From NCBI GenBank assembly GCA_900546175.1, contig URBX01000002.1:1-64000 (forward strand): DNA of 64,000 nucleotides, given 5' to 3'. Positions 1 to 9,208 of this stretch are shown here, piece by piece. The position numbers and the translations under genes are program-made. Origin of the DNA: an uncultured Eggerthella sp. (GTDB taxonomy: Bacteria > Actinomycetota > Coriobacteriia > Coriobacteriales > Eggerthellaceae). Position 1 is the first letter of the stretch; each line of letters begins with the position of its first letter. The notes beneath the pieces were generated by a model that worked only from the letters and a program-made list of their open reading frames with translations, ran no database searches and was not told the origin of the DNA.

Positions 1-53
<53 letters not shown>

Positions 54-230
54 AAATAATCAGTATGAAAGCCATACTGTTACGTTTAAATATGAGATTT
101 TGAATCTTGGTTTTAAGTGTTATCAAGTTTCCTTGACAGGTATCATCTAGCTTAAATTCTCTGTATTCACAGTATCCAGTTTTCAAGGTTCTTTGCGCTC
201 CAGTTGTCTGTCGCGCAAGAAGATATAATC
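54..230 (-). other. rRNA operon leader
   Basis: Transcribed leader between the proximal rRNA promoter and the 16S 5' end. It contains a GAACCTTGAAAACTGGATA-like stretch near 170-195 on the minus strand, a sequence common just upstream of 16S genes and related to antitermination boxA regions. No ORF or tRNA is visible. The antitermination role is inferred from position. Confidence 0.5.
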
Positions 231-253
231 CTCTTTTTTTCCTTGCTTGTCAA
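225..253 (-). promoter_or_regulatory. rRNA promoter P2 (proximal)
   Basis: On the minus strand a perfect -35 TTGACA (248-253) is followed after 17 bases by GATTAT (225-230), a 4/6 match to the -10 consensus. It points at the 16S gene, about 170 bases away. Confidence 0.6.
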
Positions 254-336
254 GAAGAATTTTTTATTTTTTTGAAATTCTTTTTGACTAATTAAGCAAG
301 TGGAGAGAATTACTCCTGCCCTTGCAAAAGAGCTTG

Positions 337-367
337 ATTATAGTACCTCACTTTCAAAAGATTGCAA
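337..367 (-). promoter_or_regulatory. rRNA promoter P1 (distal)
   Basis: On the minus strand a perfect -10 TATAAT (337-342) has TTGCAA (362-367) 19 bases upstream. The spacer is slightly long, but position and the second promoter downstream fit the tandem arrangement usual for rRNA operons. Confidence 0.5.
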
Positions 368-420
368 GGGGTAATTTTGAGAATTTAGAAAAAAGTTTGG
401 GTTGGTAGAAGTAGGTGCCC

Positions 421-460
421 CCCAAAAATAATTTAGACCTCACGAGGAGGTCTAAATTAT
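421..460 (-). terminator. Intrinsic terminator of the recR operon
   Basis: A perfect 14-bp inverted repeat (428-441 and 447-460) with a 5-base loop. On the minus strand it is followed by a run of T, so it ends transcripts leaving recR before the rRNA promoters. Confidence 0.8.
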
Positions 461-533
461 CTAGAACTTGCGAGATTCTATGTATGTTAAATTCTTAGAG
501 GTTAAGACCCATAAGTCAAGCAAGCATTTTGAA

Positions 534-1130
534 CTACAGTTCATGGCGAGACTCTATTGCACGGCCAAGGGTTACTTCGTCGGCATACTCAAGATCTCCT
601 CCAACAGGCAAACCACTTGCTAAGCGAGTTACCTTCACCCCTATTGGTTTAATAAGTCGCGCTAAGTAGCTTGCTGTTGTCTCTCCTTCAACATTAGGAT
701 TTGTTGCAAGAATCACTTCTTCTACTGTCGGGCTGTTAAGACGTGCAAGTAACTCAGCGATATGGAGATTGTCGGGTCCTACCCCTTCTAAAGGAGAAAG
801 CGCACCTCCTAAAACATGATAGGTTCCAAAAAAGGAGCCTGTTTTCTCAATAGGAGGAATATCGCGTGGTTCCGATACTACACATATCTTTGACGCGTCG
901 CGTTTTTTCGAGGCGCAAATTGCGCATAAATCATCTTGCGCATAGTTAAAACATTGGGAGCAGAAATGAACCTTGTCTTTCACTTCTACAATTGCGTCAG
1001 CTAATCGCTTAACATCTTCCTTTTCAGAATTCAAAACCCAATAAACAAGATTTTGAGCTGACTTAGGGCCTATGCCAGGAAGACGCTCAAACTCGTCCAT
1101 AAGTTTTTGTATTGATGATGCAGCGTACAT
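534..1130 (-). CDS. recR: Recombination mediator protein RecR
   Basis: 198 residues, the usual RecR length. RecR works with RecF/RecO to load RecA on gapped single-stranded DNA in the cytoplasm. The protein shows the N-terminal helix-hairpin-helix (LPGIGPKSAQ, about residues 17-26), a four-cysteine zinc finger (CSQC...CAIC, about residues 57-72) and a Toprim domain beginning at the SEPRDIPPIE region. The ATG at 1130 has an AAAGG ribosome-binding site. It is the last gene of a dnaX-ybaB-recR block, a very widely conserved order, 19 bases after ybaB, and is followed by a strong terminator. Confidence 0.97.
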   Translation of the reverse strand: MYAASSIQKLMDEFERLPGIGPKSAQNLVYWVLNSEKEDVKRLADAIVEVKDKVHFCSQCFNYAQDDLCAICASKKRDASKICVVSEPRDIPPIEKTGSFFGTYHVLGGALSPLEGVGPDNLHIAELLARLNSPTVEEVILATNPNVEGETTASYLARLIKPIGVKVTRLASGLPVGGDLEYADEVTLGRAIESRHEL

Positions 1131-1149
1131 AAAAGACCTTTTCGAATTA

Positions 1150-1464
1150 CTAGAAAAGTCCTGGAATCTTCATTCCGCCCGTTAATGCGCTCATGCGAGT
1201 ATTGCTTGCGTCAGACGCACTACGAAGTGCTTCATTTACTGCAGCGCATACCATATCCTGCAACATTTCAACATCTTCTGGATCAATTGCTTCTGGATCA
1301 ATCTGAATTGCGGTAATTTTTAAATCACCAGTAGCAGTTGCTTTAACCATTCCGCCGCCTGCTGAGCCTTCGAAAGACATCTGTGCGATTTCTTCTTGAG
1401 CTTTTGCAAGGTCTCGCTGCATCTTCTGTGCTTGACGCATCATTTGTTGCATATTCATTGCCAT
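1150..1464 (-). CDS. ybaB: YbaB/EbfC family nucleoid-associated protein
   Basis: 104 residues. YbaB/EbfC proteins are small dimeric DNA-binding proteins of the nucleoid. The N-terminus is Met/Gln-rich (MNMQQMMRQAQKMQRDL), the middle has the glycine-rich GSAGGGMV and the C-terminus ends in GGMKIPGLF, all typical of the family. The gene sits between dnaX and recR, the canonical order, and is probably co-transcribed with both. Two candidate starts (MAMN or MNMQ) differ by two codons; the first is used here. The exact function in this organism is not shown by sequence. Confidence 0.95.
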   Translation of the reverse strand: MAMNMQQMMRQAQKMQRDLAKAQEEIAQMSFEGSAGGGMVKATATGDLKITAIQIDPEAIDPEDVEMLQDMVCAAVNEALRSASDASNTRMSALTGGMKIPGLF

Positions 1465-1554
1465 TACGATTTCTCCTTTAATGTTTATTTCTTATCAAAT
1501 ATAAAGTTTACTGCTCGATTTTAGTATGAGAGCCCTCTCAAAGGAAATAGACTT

Positions 1555-3912
1555 TTAAATTTCTTTGAAGGTAATGCCCTCTCCAAATCCTTCGCTGAGA
1601 AGTGCCTCTAAATCAGTGATATTCTGAATGCTCGAATCGCCACCTGTTTGTTTTTGTGCATTCTGCAGATTGGTTGTCCGATTAGCTGAAGGCTTCGATT
1701 CCTCCACTGGCCAGCTTGACCGCCCTGCAGAAGCAGCCGAAGGCACATCGGTTGGCTCCGGAGAATAAGAAGAGAAGCTTTCGTAAGAATCGTATGCACT
1801 AAGTGGAACTTGCTCATCTAGGCTGTAGTCATTGCTGAAAGCAGGATAAGAGGCGGTTCCTTGTATTTTTGAGGGTGTTGGCGCAGGTGCGGCCTGAGCT
1901 GAAACGGTTTGCGCTGCCGAAGATGAAGACACTGCCTTGTTTGCAGGCATGGTTGGCACAACCGTTGTTTGGCTTGAAGGCATGCTTGCTACTGCCTGGC
2001 TTACAGGCATAGTTGGCACCGAAGGCGTAGCCGACACTTGATTTGTAGGTATTTGCGCAGCCACAGGCGAAGGTGTGTTCTGGGCAGCTGGTGAGGATAC
2101 GCTCTGGTTTAGCGGCGCAGGAGTGGTAGGCTCAAAAGCAGTTGGGGCCGCTGGATTTTGCGAATAAGTTGACGCCACAGCTGCCACTCTCTGCCTAGGC
2201 GTGTTTTGGGAAGACCCTGAAAGAACCAATTGGTAAGGCAGGTGTCCGTGGGCGCACTCGTCAAGCGTTTTTGCTAAAAGAGACTGTGATTTTTCTTTTG
2301 AAGCTGCATTGTAAGCAAATTCACTATCAGAAGAGAACTCGATAAGAATTCCTTGTCCTGAAAGATTTGGGCTTACTTTCGCATTCATAAACAAAACGCC
2401 ACATGTTGGATCGGTTTTGCGCAAAGTGGTAGTAACTGCTCGCCACAGCCTTTGAAGTGCAGCAGGATTTGAGACATCCACTGCAGAAGAAGAAACCTCT
2501 TGCGGAGCAAAACTTGATGTTCCTTGCGGCGTTACCTGCTGAGCTACTGGCTCTGCAGGCACTGATGGAGCAGAAAACGAAGAGGTTAGCTGCGAGGCAA
2601 CTGGTGCTGGTTGAGCATAAGCAGGCACCGGTGCAACAGCAGAACCTTGATTAGAGGCTGGTACAGCTATCGAAGCAGGAGCAGAAACAGCTCTTGCAAC
2701 AGGAGGCTCGCTTTGAGCTGGAGGCCTTTCAGCACTACTATCAAGAGCAATACCTTTTGCTAGTATCTGAGCGAGTTGCTTTTCAAGTGAAGCAACTCGC
2801 TCGGCTAAAGATTCCAGTGTTAAATCAGAATCAGGTCGAACCAGTCGTGTTAACGCAATTTCGAAGCTCAAACGAGCATTGGAAGAAAAGCGGAGCTCTT
2901 TGATTAAATCATCAAGCACCATCAACATACGACTTAACCGATCCGGATTAAAGAAAGAAAGCTCCTCTTTCATCTGAGCAGCAACTGAAGGATTAATATC
3001 GAGCTCGTCAATAGTTCGAACCACACTCATTAAATAAAGCGTACGGATATGCTCTGCTAAATCGCGAGTAAATTGAGCTAAATCTGAGCCCTCTTCGACA
3101 TACTGAGCAGTCCAAGAAAAGCATTTTGATACATCTCGTCTACCAATAGCGAGAACAATATCGTGCATGTCGGTATTATCCATACCGCCCAGCAAGCTCT
3201 GCGCTCCTTCATAAGAAACACGACCATCACCAAAGGCAATAAGTTGCTCCAAGTAAGTAAGCGCATTACGCATTCCGCCCTCTGCACGACGAGCAATTAA
3301 ATCCAATGCTTCGGGGTCGTACTCCACGCCTTCAACGCCACAAACGTATCCCAAACGTGCAATAATTTGTTCAGGTGCAATTCGATGAAAGTCAAAGCGC
3401 TGGCAACGAGAGTGAATTGTCTCTGGTACTTTATGAGGATCAGTGGTGCACAAGATAAACATTACATGAGCTGGAGGCTCTTCAAGTGTTTTCAGCAATG
3501 CGTTAAATGCAGGCACTGAAAGCATATGAACCTCGTCAATAATGTAAATCTTAACCTGACCACGGGTTGGTGCGTAATGCACACGAGAAATAATCTCTTC
3601 TCGAACATTCTCAACACCAGTACGGCTAGCAGCGTCAAGTTCATAAACATCTGGATGAGAGCCTTGTGCAATGGCTACGCATTCAGGACAAGTGCCATCA
3701 GGATTAGCGCAAGGCCCCTTTTCGCAAAGAAGGGCCTTTGCCAAAATACGAGCAGTAGTTGTTTTTCCCGTTCCTCGTGGCCCGCAGAAAAGATAGGCGT
3801 GAGACACTTTTCCTTTTTCAATAGCATTTTTTAAGGTGTGCTCAATATGCTCTTGTCCAACAATGTCCTCAAACGAAAGAGGGCGATATTTTCTGTAAAG
3901 AGCTTCAGCCAT
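1555..3912 (-). CDS. dnaX: DNA polymerase III subunit gamma/tau
   Basis: 785 residues, an AAA+ clamp-loader subunit of the replicative polymerase. Visible in order: Walker A GPRGTGKTTTA (about 44-54), a Cys-rich zinc module (CEKGPC, CPEC, about 63-79), Walker B IIDEVHML (about 125), and the sensor region LLKTLEEPP. Roughly 370 residues of clamp-loader core are followed by a long Pro/Ala/Ser/Gln-rich low-complexity segment (about 390-770) with one folded island around residues 485-560, which is probably the tau-like polymerase-contact region. No clear A-rich slippery site for programmed frameshifting was seen. Followed by ybaB and recR. Confidence 0.96.
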   Translation of the reverse strand: MAEALYRKYRPLSFEDIVGQEHIEHTLKNAIEKGKVSHAYLFCGPRGTGKTTTARILAKALLCEKGPCANPDGTCPECVAIAQGSHPDVYELDAASRTGVENVREEIISRVHYAPTRGQVKIYIIDEVHMLSVPAFNALLKTLEEPPAHVMFILCTTDPHKVPETIHSRCQRFDFHRIAPEQIIARLGYVCGVEGVEYDPEALDLIARRAEGGMRNALTYLEQLIAFGDGRVSYEGAQSLLGGMDNTDMHDIVLAIGRRDVSKCFSWTAQYVEEGSDLAQFTRDLAEHIRTLYLMSVVRTIDELDINPSVAAQMKEELSFFNPDRLSRMLMVLDDLIKELRFSSNARLSFEIALTRLVRPDSDLTLESLAERVASLEKQLAQILAKGIALDSSAERPPAQSEPPVARAVSAPASIAVPASNQGSAVAPVPAYAQPAPVASQLTSSFSAPSVPAEPVAQQVTPQGTSSFAPQEVSSSAVDVSNPAALQRLWRAVTTTLRKTDPTCGVLFMNAKVSPNLSGQGILIEFSSDSEFAYNAASKEKSQSLLAKTLDECAHGHLPYQLVLSGSSQNTPRQRVAAVASTYSQNPAAPTAFEPTTPAPLNQSVSSPAAQNTPSPVAAQIPTNQVSATPSVPTMPVSQAVASMPSSQTTVVPTMPANKAVSSSSAAQTVSAQAAPAPTPSKIQGTASYPAFSNDYSLDEQVPLSAYDSYESFSSYSPEPTDVPSAASAGRSSWPVEESKPSANRTTNLQNAQKQTGGDSSIQNITDLEALLSEGFGEGITFKEI

Positions 3913-3990
3913 GTTTTCACGCTTCCTTATTTTGCTGACACTTCTTGCGCATTGTGTTTGATTGTTAGTAATGCCTCTTAATCTACGGTC

Positions 3991-4650
3991 TTACTTTCCT
4001 GCTTTACGAGATGCAAGAAAAGCTTTAACAGCACCAATTACCGCAGGAGCAACCGACACTGCAACAATTCCAAGAACAATTACCTCAAAGTGCTGTTGAA
4101 CAATTTCAATGCCTCCAAAGAAATATCCCACCAAAACAAAAAGGGATACCCAAGCAATACCGCCAATAGCATTGAATAAGGTAAACTTTGCGAAATTCAT
4201 ATGACCAGTTCCCGCAATGAATGGAGCAAAGGTTCTAAAGAAAGGCATAAAGCGGGTAATTACAATAGTGAGACCACCGAAGCGTTCAAAAAACTCATCG
4301 AGTTTTGCCATACGTTCTGGGGTCAGTGCTTTTACTTTTCCTGAATCAATAATGCGCGAACCAAACAGGCGAGCAATCCAATAATTGGAGGTATTTCCTA
4401 GAATAGCTGCCGCATAGAACACCAATAGAGTTGCAATAACATTCAAACCACCGCCGTCTGCAGAAAACACACCTGCTGCAAATAAAAGAGAGTCACCTGG
4501 TAAGAATGGGAAAAATACCAACCCAGTTTCAACAAATACAATCAGGAATAAAGGGGAATACACCAACACAGGGCCCAAGGTGATAATCCAGCCAGCAATT
4601 GCTGCTCTTGGGTCTTGCAAAAGACCTACAATAAATGAAAAAAAATCCAC
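3991..4650 (-). CDS. DedA family membrane protein
   Basis: 219 residues, strongly hydrophobic, with about five to six membrane segments. The family signature is present: FFPFLPGDSLLFAAG (about 46-60), then the FERFGG and RFMPFFRTFAPFIAGTG stretch (about 118-145) containing the conserved Arg residues. DedA proteins are inner-membrane transporters; several family members have been linked to undecaprenyl phosphate or phospholipid translocation and to the proton motive force, but the substrate cannot be assigned here. It lies just downstream of the SRP RNA gene on the same strand. Confidence 0.9.
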   Translation of the reverse strand: MDFFSFIVGLLQDPRAAIAGWIITLGPVLVYSPLFLIVFVETGLVFFPFLPGDSLLFAAGVFSADGGGLNVIATLLVFYAAAILGNTSNYWIARLFGSRIIDSGKVKALTPERMAKLDEFFERFGGLTIVITRFMPFFRTFAPFIAGTGHMNFAKFTLFNAIGGIAWVSLFVLVGYFFGGIEIVQQHFEVIVLGIVAVSVAPAVIGAVKAFLASRKAGK

Positions 4651-4693
4651 CGATTTCCTAACGACGTAGACACAAAAAAAGAATATCCCGAAT

Positions 4694-4778
4694 AGGCAAG
4701 GGCGCTCACCAGCGGTCCCTTATGGCTGCTTCCTCCCGGACCTGACCAGGTTCGGAACTTGACGCCGCCCAAGCCCAT
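4694..4778 (-). ncRNA. ffs: Signal recognition particle RNA, small bacterial (4.5S) type
   Basis: On the minus strand the conserved SRP helix 8 core is plain: CAGGTCCGGGAGGAAGCAGC, carrying the GGAGGAAGCAGC Ffh-binding loop. The flanking GGGCTTGGGCGG and CGCCCTTGCC pair as the closing stem. At about 85 nt it is the short hairpin form without an Alu domain. It guides inner-membrane proteins to the translocon with Ffh/FtsY. Ends are judged from the stem and are good to a few bases. Confidence 0.92.
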
Positions 4779-4791
4779 TCGAGATATTCAT

Positions 4792-6132
4792 TTACAGTGG
4801 AAAAGTATAACCTAAAGATGAAAGGTTTTGTTTAATTTCTCCAATGCTATATAAGCTTCCACAAAAACAGAACACTTTATCCTCAGTGTTTTCCTGCAAG
4901 AGGTTTTCTACCGCTTCACGGATTGAAGAAAAGACGTTCACCTTAATTACGCAATCCGCTCCCCTTTCTTGCAAAAAACAAGGATCGCCTTTAATAAGAC
5001 TCTCAATTTCTTCAGCAAGCTTTTCAGCAGACAGACTACGCGGATTCGGAGGAGTAAAGCACCAGAACTCTTCAGCAATCGGAAGAAGAATTTTAATCAT
5101 CTCCCGATAATTTTTGTCTTCGAGAACGCCAAAGATAAAAGTAACTCTCTTATCTTTGTGATACTGACGCAAAGAATCAACCAATGCTTGAGCACCCTGA
5201 ACGTTATGGCCGCCATCAATGTAAATAAGTGGCTTTTCAGACACGCGCTCAAAACGACCAGGCCATGAAGTTTTTTTAAGACCCTCCACTATAGCAGCAT
5301 AAGGAATGTAGAGATTCGAATTTGCTTGAGCATTAATAGTTTCTGAAAGTTCAATAGCAAGAGCAGCATTGATTGTTTGATATAAACCCCTCAAAGAGAG
5401 CGGTATCTGTTTGTAACAAACACCTCTTTGCGATACGTACGAAAAACATGCGGGAGTACCATTAAGCGCTTCTTTGTTTATACACGAATAAGGAGCTTGA
5501 GCATCGTTCGCTTTTGCAACAATTACCTGTTCTACTACTTCATCTTGAACAGAAGAGACAACTGGCACCTTCTCTTTTATAATCCCTGCTTTTTCGGAAG
5601 CAATTTCTTCAAGCGTATTACCTAAAAGCGCACAGTGGTCAAGAGCTACAGGAGCAATACCACAAACGAGAGGCTTAACAATATTGGTGGAATCAAGCCT
5701 TCCTCCCAGCCCAACTTCAGCAACTACCACATCGCAGTTTTCTTCAAAGAAATACCGAAACGCTACCGCAGTCATAAGTTCAAATTCGGTAGGATGCTCC
5801 TCCATTGCTTCAGCAATCTCTCGCACCTTCCACGTAACTTGCGTTAGACGATTAGCAGGAATATTTGTTCCATTTATGCGAATACGCTCCTCAAAACAAA
5901 CGAGGTAAGGACTGGTAAATAATCCAACTTTATATCCTGCTTCTTGCAGTATTTGGGCAACAAAAGCACAGGTTGAGCCTTTTCCATTGGTGCCCGCCAC
6001 GTGCACAAAACGTAAAGCGTCTTGAGGGTTGTCTAATTTCTCCATGAGCTCCGCAATACGATGAAGCCCTAGGCTTACCTTTAGCCATCGAGGCGTATTG
6101 ATATATGAAACAGGATCAAAAGCTGTATCCAT
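4792..6132 (-). CDS. folC: Bifunctional folylpolyglutamate/dihydrofolate synthase
   Basis: 446 residues, Mur-ligase family. FolC adds glutamate to dihydropteroate and then to reduced folates, using ATP. Visible: P-loop GTNGKGSTC (about 48-56), FTSPYLVCFEERIRING, the central DHCALLGNT segment and the C-terminal domain with DGGHNVQGA. The ATG at 6132 is preferred to a TTG one codon upstream; a GGAG lies about 14 bases away, so the ribosome-binding site is not ideal. The folate theme recurs in the window (FolP-FolK, FolD, FchA, Fhs). Confidence 0.94.
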   Translation of the reverse strand: MDTAFDPVSYINTPRWLKVSLGLHRIAELMEKLDNPQDALRFVHVAGTNGKGSTCAFVAQILQEAGYKVGLFTSPYLVCFEERIRINGTNIPANRLTQVTWKVREIAEAMEEHPTEFELMTAVAFRYFFEENCDVVVAEVGLGGRLDSTNIVKPLVCGIAPVALDHCALLGNTLEEIASEKAGIIKEKVPVVSSVQDEVVEQVIVAKANDAQAPYSCINKEALNGTPACFSYVSQRGVCYKQIPLSLRGLYQTINAALAIELSETINAQANSNLYIPYAAIVEGLKKTSWPGRFERVSEKPLIYIDGGHNVQGAQALVDSLRQYHKDKRVTFIFGVLEDKNYREMIKILLPIAEEFWCFTPPNPRSLSAEKLAEEIESLIKGDPCFLQERGADCVIKVNVFSSIREAVENLLQENTEDKVFCFCGSLYSIGEIKQNLSSLGYTFPL

Positions 6133-6291
6133 CAAGAATCAAACGCTCCTTTATTTCTCTTACGAAAATGTCCTCAAGCAAAAACAAACTAGTACTAATT
6201 GCGCGCTATTCAACTGCCGCCCTTGTAATATTGCCACCATTTGCAACACAAAAGCTTCAGTAAAAGCCTTCGCTTCAAATAACCAGTACCC

Positions 6292-7767
6292 CTATTCGAG
6301 AGGTTTCCAATCTTTGCCGACCATTACCTGAATTTCAGTAGTCAACGTATAGTTGAAACCTGCTGCAACAGCGCGACCAACTCCCAAGTCTTCAACAATT
6401 GATTCTGCAGCAGCCCGATCAGTTTTATACACTACCAAGGTTTCTGAGAAGTCTTGGTAGTTATTGTTTCCTGTTTCTTGAACGGTATAACCTTTTGAGG
6501 TCAACACCGAAGTTACTTGCGCAGCAAATCCGTCAATACCAGAAGCGTTTAAAACAATAATAGAAAGCGAAGCCTTATCAACGCCGCTGGTATCAATTGA
6601 GATTGAAGGGTTTTCACCGTTTATAAACTGCTCGCTCATTGCTGACCACTTCGAGGAAGCTAGATATGAATAATGAACATCGTTAATTACCGAAGCAGTA
6701 ACCGGTGCAGGAGCATACGGGAAATCACTTGAAGCAGTATATACATTAAGAATTTCCTCAATGCCTTCAATACTCAAGTCTGTCTTAATTGCGTTAGATA
6801 AGATATCCATACTACTCATGTAGTCAAACCCTGATTTGGATGTAATTCCCTTTAGCAATGCCTCAAGTGCTTTTTGCTGGTTTGAAGCTTGGGTTTCGAA
6901 TCCATTTGTATAGTTGCTTGCCTTCACAAAGGCAAGAATCTTGTCATCTTTTAAGGTTTGAGTTCCGGTAGTTATTACTTCAGAACTTACCGAAGGATCA
7001 TCAATACGCTGAGCAACATCAACAGTCAAACCACCTAAGGAATTCATGTACTCAACAAAACCTTTATCGCTGATACGAATATAGTGATTGATTTTTATTC
7101 CAAAGGTATCAGAAATATAACTTACCAAAGCCGCTTCACCATCAACTTTTGTAAGATTTGAGAGCAGGTCGGTGCTCTTCTGAGAAGTAGAGACTGCTAA
7201 ATTAGTAGGAATATCAACGAGTGAAATCTTGTTATTAGCCTTATCTACCCGAAGAATAGCAGCATAATCCAAAGACTCTCCATTTTGACCAGGATTGCTT
7301 ATTCCGGAGAGCAACACATAATAAGGTTCTCCCTCTTTTACTGCGGTCAAATTCTTACTTAATTCCGCATCATTAATTGCCATGGAACCTGAAACGGAAG
7401 CTTTATATGCGCAAGAGCCTAAATTAAGCGCAAAGAAGAGCACTAAAGCAAGCACAATAACAACCCCCAGCAGAGAGTTGATTCTGCGCTTTTTCATATA
7501 CTCCTCGGTGCGGGAGCGATTAGTATTCATAGATGCGGTTCTTCTATCCACACCGGTTACGTTAGGGCGCACCTGAGACACTTCGCCAACTCGTCCGTTA
7601 AGGGAGGTAGTTCTTCTTTGGGAAGAATAGGCTCTTTGACGAGTATTGCGTCTTTGGGCTGAGTATCTACCTTGGCCAGAATGATGACTTCCAACCATAG
7701 AGGAATTCCAGGTGCCCCGTTTTCTATTTGAGCGAGAAGAATAGGAAGAGCGTTTATTATTAAACAC
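6292..7767 (-). CDS. LytR-CpsA-Psr (LCP) family cell-wall glycopolymer transferase
   Basis: 491 residues. LCP proteins attach teichoic-acid-like or capsular polymers to peptidoglycan outside the membrane. A basic Arg/Ser-rich cytoplasmic tail (1-93) precedes one membrane segment (about 96-114, LLGVVIVLALVLFFALNLG). The LCP domain (about 150-330) has the conserved Asp and Arg positions (ILRVDKANNKISLVDIPTN). A C-terminal LytR_C domain begins near residue 400 (SIIVLNASGIDGFAAQV). The GTG at 7767 has a GAGG site 7 bases away. It lies 11 bases after murA, so both genes serve the envelope and are likely one operon. Confidence 0.92.
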   Translation of the reverse strand: MFNNKRSSYSSRSNRKRGTWNSSMVGSHHSGQGRYSAQRRNTRQRAYSSQRRTTSLNGRVGEVSQVRPNVTGVDRRTASMNTNRSRTEEYMKKRRINSLLGVVIVLALVLFFALNLGSCAYKASVSGSMAINDAELSKNLTAVKEGEPYYVLLSGISNPGQNGESLDYAAILRVDKANNKISLVDIPTNLAVSTSQKSTDLLSNLTKVDGEAALVSYISDTFGIKINHYIRISDKGFVEYMNSLGGLTVDVAQRIDDPSVSSEVITTGTQTLKDDKILAFVKASNYTNGFETQASNQQKALEALLKGITSKSGFDYMSSMDILSNAIKTDLSIEGIEEILNVYTASSDFPYAPAPVTASVINDVHYSYLASSKWSAMSEQFINGENPSISIDTSGVDKASLSIIVLNASGIDGFAAQVTSVLTSKGYTVQETGNNNYQDFSETLVVYKTDRAAAESIVEDLGVGRAVAAGFNYTLTTEIQVMVGKDWKPLE

Positions 7768-7778
7768 TAGATACCTCG

Positions 7779-9050
7779 TTAGTCAATTTCAGCACGCTCG
7801 ATATCTGCACCCAATTTTCGAAGCTTTCCCACATAATCTTCGTAGCCACGATCAATATGGAAAATATCTCGCACAATTGTTTCGCCTTCGGCAGCTAAAC
7901 CAGCAATAACTAGAGCTGCACCACCGCGCAAGTCAGTAGAAGCAACTGGCGCACCCTCAAGATGGGATACTCCTTCAACAATTGCATGATGACCTTCTAT
8001 TGAAATATTTGAGCCCATGCGATTAAGCTCAAATGCAAACATAAAGCGATTTTCAAATATGTTTTCAGTAATAATTGATTTTCCTTGCGCACAGGCATCA
8101 AGCAACATGAATTGGGCCTGTAAGTCGGTAGGAAAACCAGGATGAGGTAGCGTTTGAATATCAACTGGCTTCAAAGGATTGGTTCGAGAAACGGTGATAG
8201 AATCTTTCGTAGTCTCCACTTCGCAACCCATATCTTTTAACTTGTTAAGTGCCATGCGAAGGAAAGAAGGGTCAATACCTTCAACTGTTACTGGTCCACC
8301 TAAAAGTGCTCCGGCAGTTAAGAAGGTTCCTGCCTCAATGCGATCCCCTACTACCGTATGTTCGCACGGATGAAGCTCTGACAAAGAAACACCTGTTACA
8401 GTTATGCAAGGAGTTCCCGCACCTTCAACACGAGCGCCCATAGCATTTAGCATATTTGCTAAGTCAACAATTTCAGGCTCACGTGCCGCATTTTCAATAG
8501 TTGAAACACCAGGAACCGTAACTGCGGCCATCAACATGTTTTCCGTTGCTCCAACACTAGGAAAGTCAAGGAAAACATCAACCGCGTGGAGGCCATTAGG
8601 GCTAGAAGCACATAAGTAGCCTTTTTCGTTTTTGAACTCAACGCCCATAGCCTCTAAGACCTTAAGATGCATGTCAATTTTTCGTGCGCCAATCTGGCAA
8701 CCGCCCGGCATAGCTACCTGAGCCTGGCCAAAACGTCCAATCAAAGGACCCATAATTGAGATGCTTGCGCGCATCTTTGAAACAAGTTCGTACGGAGTCT
8801 TATACTTTTCCGCATTTTTTGTATCAACAATTACGGTATCGCCTTCACGAATTACCTCAGCACCCAAACATCTCAATACTTCATTCATTATTTCGATATC
8901 AGAAATATGAGGAACGTTATGAAGAACGGTTCTTCCCTGACCTAATAACGCTGCCGCAATAAGTTTCAGAGCGGAATTCTTTGCACCGCTTGCGCGAACA
9001 ACACCAGAGATGTTTTTGCTCTCACGAACAATAATGACTTCTTCTGCCAC
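7779..9050 (-). CDS. murA: UDP-N-acetylglucosamine 1-carboxyvinyltransferase
   Basis: 423 residues. MurA transfers enolpyruvate from PEP to UDP-GlcNAc, the first committed step of peptidoglycan synthesis. It has the substrate-binding KNSALKL (about 22-28) and the active-site loop PGGCQIGARKIDMHL with the PEP-binding, fosfomycin-sensitive Cys. DRIEAGTF and the C-terminal LRGGAALVIAGLAA are also typical. The start is a GTG (9050) with AGAGG upstream. A TATAAT lies about 90 bases upstream on the minus strand. It is followed closely by the LCP gene. Confidence 0.96.
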   Translation of the reverse strand: MAEEVIIVRESKNISGVVRASGAKNSALKLIAAALLGQGRTVLHNVPHISDIEIMNEVLRCLGAEVIREGDTVIVDTKNAEKYKTPYELVSKMRASISIMGPLIGRFGQAQVAMPGGCQIGARKIDMHLKVLEAMGVEFKNEKGYLCASSPNGLHAVDVFLDFPSVGATENMLMAAVTVPGVSTIENAAREPEIVDLANMLNAMGARVEGAGTPCITVTGVSLSELHPCEHTVVGDRIEAGTFLTAGALLGGPVTVEGIDPSFLRMALNKLKDMGCEVETTKDSITVSRTNPLKPVDIQTLPHPGFPTDLQAQFMLLDACAQGKSIITENIFENRFMFAFELNRMGSNISIEGHHAIVEGVSHLEGAPVASTDLRGGAALVIAGLAAEGETIVRDIFHIDRGYEDYVGKLRKLGADIERAEID

Positions 9051-9138
9051 AAGACACCTCTTCTTTTATCACTTACCACCGTATCAAACGGCGAGAATAC
9101 TTACACTTGTTGAGCCAAAAACGAACACAACGTTTCTC

Positions 9139-9144
9139 ATTATA
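9139..9144 (-). promoter_or_regulatory. Candidate -10 box upstream of murA
   Basis: TATAAT on the minus strand, about 90 bases before the murA start. No convincing -35 box sits at 16-18 bases, so this is a weak call based on the perfect hexamer and position. Confidence 0.35.
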
Positions 9145-9208
9145 GAGAAATTCGCCAGTAAATTGAGTTTTCTTTTCGAATTACAACAGGTCTACAGAGA
9201 CCGCTGTT

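Noticed and set aside
1555..3912. Programmed ribosomal frameshift in dnaX
   Set aside because: No A-rich slippery heptamer followed by a strong stem was recognised.
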